Shown: piece by piece, positions 47,088 to 64,000 of the stretch
Layout: each line of letters starts with the position of its first letter
Position numbering within the stretch: the stretch's first letter is position 1
NCBI GenBank assembly: GCA_012295275.1
Contig: CM022668.1
Location: 15,517,891-15,581,890 of the forward strand
Direction of reading: 5' to 3'
Source: Chrysomallon squamiferum
Taxonomy: Eukaryota > Mollusca > Gastropoda > Neomphalida > Peltospiridae
Length of the DNA stretch: 64,000 bases
Notes under the pieces: generated by a model
Databases searched by the model: none
What the model was told of the DNA's origin: nothing
What the model saw: only the letters and a program-made list of their open reading frames with translations
Position numbers and translations under genes: made by a program

Positions 47088-47230
47088 GCCGTGTCAACGA
47101 TAAAAACAATTACGAAACATCTCTGAAAAACGGCATAAAAGCCAGGATTCTTCTGTCAAAGAACAAAACAAAAGCACTTCGGAAATTGTCGCAGGGGAGA
47201 TAATTTACATTTGTGACAACTTCCGGTAAG
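47088..47230. promoter_or_regulatory. Shared divergent promoter of NPHP3 and INTS9
   Basis: This is the boundary between the two divergent genes. It contains an ETS-type ACTTCCGG at 47219-47226, immediately followed by TAAG so that TTCCG|GTAAGAAG is also a strong plus-strand splice donor for an INTS9 non-coding first exon. Confidence 0.45.
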
Positions 47231-47593
47231 AAGGAGAACATTAAAAGAAAACATTTAATATTTTAAGCATTCAATGAAGTGCAATGACTTGTTATTGTAG
47301 ATTGGCATTCTATACCTGTTCCTTAATGAAGACATTTTTCGTCGAGATTTTTCCATGATCTGTATTTTTTCGACACTAATACAAGAATAATAACGTAAGG
47401 AAAAGTAAAAAAAATAAATAAAATAGATAAAATAATTACAAATAATTCCGTCACTTAACTTCTTTAATTCTTACCTTTACTCCTTTAGCTATGAAATTAT
47501 TATGATTTTGTAAATACTTTTAGATTGACAGATTAACCAGGTTCGTTTTTAAATATTCTAGTCATATTTTTTTAACCCCTTTCTTTCTTTCTT

Positions 47594-47624
<31 letters not shown>

Positions 47625-47905
47625 TTAGCCAGATTTTCTACATATAATATAGATTTTAACAGATTACAGTTTAATTTAATAAATGTTTCTATTGTTAATG
47701 TTAGTATGTTATACAGCTATAATTTCTATCAATGAACAGGGTTTCTATATCAAACATTGATTTTTACTACTTATATTATACTTACCTTTTATATAATTCT
47801 TATATTCTATGTTTCTTCTTATTTATTATTATTATTATTTTTTTTTTTTTCAGCTATTGCATTCAGTTTCTAATCACAGAAAGAAGAAAAATTTCCAGAA
47901 ACACT

Positions 47906-58471
<10,566 letters not shown>

Positions 58472-58524
58472 CCTCATTAATGCACAAAGAGACTGTTTCA
58501 TTAGTAAGACTTCGACCGTATTTT

Positions 58525-58530
58525 AATAAA
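58525..58530 (+). terminator. Candidate INTS9 poly(A) signal
   Basis: Canonical AATAAA 54 bp after the INTS9 stop codon. Confidence 0.45.
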
Positions 58531-58751
58531 TGACTGAAATGTCTACAAAAACTTTGACCTAACTTTAATAGACAATTCTTTGACAGTTCTTAATATTAAT
58601 GTGAGAAAATTCAGCATATTTCCTCTAAAGACTATTCAAATGCAAAACTTTATAATGATCATTGGTTTTGATTTCTTCCAAACTTCTTGGGAAGTTACTT
58701 CCATTACAACTGTGGAATGTCCTTTATCTGAAATTTTGTTTCTCTAAAAGG

Positions 58752-59290
<539 letters not shown>

Positions 59291-61369
59291 GAGATTCATT
59301 GATTGAGATTTGTAAATATTAAAAATCAAGAAATAAAATAATAAAACAACTCAGTACAATCATTTATTAATTTTTTATATTATTATTTTTAAAATGTTTT
59401 ACACATACTAAATTATTTTAGAATAATAAAAAATTGGCAACAAAAAATTGAGACTAATTATTCAAATATTGCAAAAATACTTGAAATGATCGTCAAGTGA
59501 CCTAGTTTAATTGAACAAATTTGATAATGAATTGCTAATACATAACCATTTATTTATCATTCTCTCACCTGTAACATACGTACAATAAAATAAGTGAAAT
59601 TTCAATTATTTTTCTCTCTTAACACATACACACAATTTAATTGCTGTTTTTTTTTTTTTTTTTCTTTTCAGTATTTCAGATGTCATATATAACATATTGC
59701 AACATGAATTTAAAAAAAAGTAATATATTTATGTTTAATAGAAAGCTAAGCATTATGTGACAAAATTAACTATGTAAAAATTAACTTCAAAATGCATGAA
59801 TTTTGAGTACAGAATCTTGAAAGTTTTAAAAGGTATTAGTCTACGATCAGTTATTCAAACTGGGAAGGCAAAACAAATCAGAAAGATTTAAATCCTTAAT
59901 ATTTATCTAAATTAATATAAAATTTTAAATTATAATGAAAATAATTAAAGCTCAAATTATCAAAGCTAGCAATAGATTTTTTTTTTTTAACAAAATTAAA
60001 ATTTTAAATATAAACATTAAAAATTCATCTAAGATGGGTTCTTATAAATAATCTGAATACATTTTGGATACCTCCAAATGATTGTCATTTATGAATACCA
60101 ACCTTTCTTAATGTCAATAAAACAAGGAAAAACAGTTTTAGTAATAAAGTAACAAATCTTAAAATGATGGTCAATTGGTGTTGTTTTCACTTCATACTCA
60201 GCAGTGCAAAATATCCCTCACAGACTTAGCCTATCATAACTATCCAATGATTTATTTATATTTATATTATTTATATATTGTTTTATTAGATTTCTTTTTC
60301 ACAATTAATATAAAAAAAAAAAGAAGTAACAATTCTTCTTAAGCTCGCTATTTTATGGACAAACTTTATTTTTAGCAAAGGTTGGTTATGGTGAAATAAT
60401 ACAACAATAAAACGGAGGTATACAAAATGTATTTAGTCCGTTAAAATGTAAATAGACAAGAAAATAGACCAAAAAACCCTATAACAATTTTATATATATA
60501 TATATTTATGTATATTTAAAGTGATGAAATATAAGAAATAAAATTGAGTATTTACAATGTCAATTTTCAAAAATGTGTATATAAAAGAAATTAATGAAAA
60601 CAATTAATCTATATTTAAAATGATTTTGTTTCCTTTTTCACTGGGAAAATACATCAACATTCATTCAGTTTTATTAAATAATTAATTTAATATTATATTA
60701 AAAATATTTTTACAAAATATATTTATGAAGGAAAAAGAACCCAACAACATACATTCAACATCTCCTTGACTTGGAATTATAAATTTACTACAAGAATACA
60801 CAAAAGAAGATCAAGAGGTTTTGAAAACAACAGAAGTAAAGAAAAACAAAACTGACTGTCATACAAAGAAATTACAGTTAATTCAAGTTACATTCCAACT
60901 TAATTAGTTCTTATTTTACATGGAACCAATCAAACAAACAGGCTGAAATAGCAAGTTTTTTTTTTTTTTTTTTTAAACTTTTTGCTCAGAATCATTATAC
61001 TCATATTAAAACAGACAATGTACAGCTACTGTTATTAAAATAACATGACTTTACAAGACACAATTGTTGTAGTTATTAACATCATATTGCAACAAACTGG
61101 ACAATGAGACATTTGTGATTTTTTTAACAAAGTTCTAAAGTAATAATATTAACAATTCATTGTTAGTGCATTTGACTTAATTTCTGATTATATAAATTAA
61201 AAAAAAAAAAGTTAAAACACTGCAATCTTACTAATTTCTAAATTGTAAAAATCTAATGGTAGCTACTGGTAGAAAAAGCTGGATGTTAAGCAATTTAATC
61301 TGAAGATTGGTTAAAGACCAATAAACATTAGGCTTTTTTTTGGAATACTGATCTCAATACTGCAATGTA

Positions 61370-61407
<38 letters not shown>

Positions 61408-62952
61408 TTAAAATCTCTATCAGCATATTTTTATTTTTATTACAATTTCAGATCTTTCTTTACATTCAGAAATCATTATAAATTTAAAACGTCATGGAAT
61501 TAGTTCTTTTGTCACAGATTTGAATTAACTAGTTTATTTACCAGGTTGTACATTACTAATTATTATTATTATTATTAATAAAATATAGACAACAATTCAC
61601 TGGGACCACACATTAACAACAGTAACAATGGTAACAAGACTTTTCAGATTCACCGGGATTCTCAAACCTCTTATTAGTAAATTACTAATAAACCTTTTTT
61701 CATTTTTACCAGAGTCATGAAACCACTTTTATTTGGTAATAAATATTTCATGTACTGGATTCATTGCATTTTTGTTGTTGTTCAAAGTCATAAAAAATAA
61801 GAGTTAATTAATGTATCAGGTGGACAATTCATCAGGATCATAAAAAAATATTTTTATTTGATAATAAATATTATCTGTTAAACATTAGATCGAGTTTTTA
61901 ACAAACTATTTATATCTGTATCAATGCATTCATTATTCAGTGAGAGCTGTAAACTTACTGTTTATTGATTAATTAATTCATCTGGTGCCTGTTAGAAATG
62001 TGTAAACAGCAAATTACATCTACATCTGTGCATTATCAGTGAAATTCAGAAAGATCACTAGTTTATGATAGCATGGTGAATGATTCTTTGGCACAAAAAA
62101 GAGTGCTGTTGTTGCAGATGTTGTTGATGTTGTAAGCACATCATCCTATGGTACTTCTACATATACATTCACTCGGAATGCCCAATTGAAATTTAAATAT
62201 TCTCACAACCACATAGTAACTATCTTTAGTCAAACAAAAACAAATATGTTAATAAAATAAAATCACATTACTTTAAAGTGATAACTTTTTAATAAATGAT
62301 TTCATTTAAATAATTTTATCTTGTATCAAAAAAATTAAATAAATAAATAAATAAAAATCAAAAAATTTCAACATTTTAAAATCTAATTATTATGAATTCT
62401 GCCCAATTAAAGATGTACAGGCTGCGTTTAAATTAAATACAATTAATTTTTTCAGATTGTTTAAAGCTTAAGTTAACGATGCCCTTATTCACATACCAGA
62501 ATATTCATCTTCATTTTGTCTATGCAGTTCCATTTTCTTTGTCCATATTTTACCATAATTCAATCCTTTAATTATTCTTCACAGCATCTTTATTTCAAAA
62601 TCCATTTCCATATTCATTAGCTGTAAAACGTCTTTGTCGATTTCAAACTTCCATGTTTATTTGTTTATTTTTTTATTTTTTCTGTTGAACTATATGCTAT
62701 ATACTCCCAACCTCCCCAATCATTTTTCATTGTCAATAATTCCTATATCAAAATTGCCCAGCAATGAAATTTTAATTTTTACAAAAATCTCACTTTGTCA
62801 GTATAAAAAGAACTCTGTTGACAATGCGAACCACTAAACACAATGTAAATATTAATTTTCTAAAGAAATATATTTAAAAAAAAAAAAAAGTAGTATTAAG
62901 TTATTTGTTTGTCTCAAACAACACACACAGTTACTTCACTTTGTTAACTGAA

Positions 62953-64000
62953 TCACAAATTGTAAGCTTCATACCACAATTCCCCAGATTTCTTGAGTGA
63001 CCTGAAAAATAAACAATGATAATTTAGTTTTGAAAAAAAAAATATTTTTAATTTTAATTTATTAATATGACCACATTAATCAATCTAGTTTAGAAAGAAA
63101 ATGAATGTCTTTAAGAGAAAAATAACAATGATGATGATGATGATGATGATATTGCTGCTGCTACTACAGCTAATAATAATCATATAATAAACATGATAAC
63201 AAAAACAACAGTTTTGGTTATTTCAAAACAGACTTACCCAACAATATCTTTGAATGCCTGGAACAATGGTTTTGACTCGTACGTCAGTCCATGTTTCTTA
63301 CAAAGACTCTTCACAAGAGGCTGAATTTTCTCATAGTTGTGCCGAGGCATGCTGGGAAACAAACTGAAAAAAAAATTATAAATTATTTTTTAACACAATC
63401 AAATCAGTGTCATTTTCACATCACAACTGGCTAAATAGCGTTACTACCAAAGTGTGTTTTAGCTGTCTCACAGTAAATTGTGGAATTACTGTAACGCAGA
63501 AAATAGCTGAAAAATGTGAAAGTTTTAACAGGACTAAAACATGTTTAACAAAGTATCATGATTATAATTCGTTTTTTTTATTTTGTTTATTCTCAAGATG
63601 ATGTTACAGTATAAACTCTTGGTTGCCATTTTAATAATAACAGAAACCTCGGGCATTACAACAAAACCCACGGAAATGAGATGAAAAGACCCCACACGTT
63701 GAGTTTGTAACTGAATTCAGTTTTCTAACAAGTAAGCAGGTACACAAAAGCTGAAATCCTAATTCTTGTATCCACCACAAACAGTACTGAAGAAGTAAAA
63801 GAGTAAAGGTCACAGAGAAAGGAAAGATAACTCTACTGACTGGTGTTCAATCTGAAAGTTGAGGTGACCAGTAAACCAGTCGTTGAACAGGGAGCCGTCA
63901 ACGTTGCAGGTTGCTGCCAACTGCATCGTCACCCAGTCTCGTTTCTTCTCATAGTCCACGGCCATCGGAAGGTGATTCATCTGTGTGGTCCACACGAACC
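62953..64000 (-). CDS. Front-end fatty acid desaturase, C-terminal part (runs off right edge)
   Basis: Three 3'-terminal exons are visible: 64000-63841 (partial), 63363-63238 and 63001-62953, with continuous phase and stop TGA at 62955-62953. The peptide reads TQMNHLP, then [21 protein letters not shown], then the third histidine box QIEHH (split by the intron after CA|T), [13 protein letters not shown], and ends [14 protein letters not shown]. These match the C-terminal third of FADS1/FADS2-type delta-5/delta-6 desaturases, which are ER membrane di-iron enzymes introducing double bases' counterpart double bonds near the carboxyl end of polyunsaturated acyl-CoAs. The Gln that replaces the first His of box 3 is the front-end desaturase hallmark. 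The cytochrome b5 domain, first two His boxes and membrane helices are off the window, so regioselectivity cannot be assigned. Confidence 0.95.

Overview
This is animal nuclear DNA. Genes are split by many short to medium GT-AG introns, intergenic DNA is very AT-rich, and introns are packed with simple repeats ((ATT)n, (ATTT)n, (CA)n, (GA)n, poly-T). The recognisable proteins (AAMP, nephrocystin-3, Integrator subunit 9, a front-end fatty acid desaturase) and the style of the repeats suggest an invertebrate, probably a lophotrochozoan such as a mollusc. That placement is inference; no species-diagnostic sequence was recognised.

Layout, left to right. (1) 1-599, minus: the start of a leucine-rich-repeat protein gene running off the left edge. 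(2) 3493-4312, minus: a two-exon gene for a 68-residue single-pass membrane microprotein, head to head with AAMP. (3) 4538-13472, plus: a complete 11-exon AAMP gene (412 aa, WD40 propeller). Its first intron (about 4 kb) holds, on the opposite strand at 6749-7972, a second two-exon microprotein gene that looks like a diverged paralogue of the first, with the intron in the same codon and phase. (4) 17828-26899, plus: an 8-exon secreted cysteine-rich/CCP/PAN protein built from a duplicated three-exon module. A 2.7-kb minisatellite of about 33-bp units sits in the intron between the two modules. (5) 30301-46552, minus: complete NPHP3 (28 coding exons, about 1,301 aa; myristoylation motif, coiled coil, P-loop NTPase, TPRs). 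(6) 47906-58471, plus: complete INTS9 (21 coding exons, 657 aa), head to head with NPHP3 across a shared promoter region. (7) 62953-64000, minus: the 3' end of a front-end fatty acid desaturase.

The genes do not form one pathway; most are conserved eukaryotic genes (ribosome/trafficking-associated WD40 protein, ciliary nephrocystin, Integrator RNA-processing subunit, PUFA desaturase). Both divergent pairs (microprotein/AAMP and NPHP3/INTS9) and the nested gene's promoter carry ETS-type CCGGAAGT elements.

The most notable observations are the nested and tandem microprotein pair, a minisatellite grown from the exon-4 splice donor of NPHP3, an arginine in place of the Walker A lysine of NPHP3, the modular duplication in the secreted protein, and a promoter-like CRE/NRF-1 island at 27.7-27.85 kb with no visible gene. 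Exon boundaries were read by eye from splice consensus, phase continuity and recalled family sequences; no alignment or transcript data were available.
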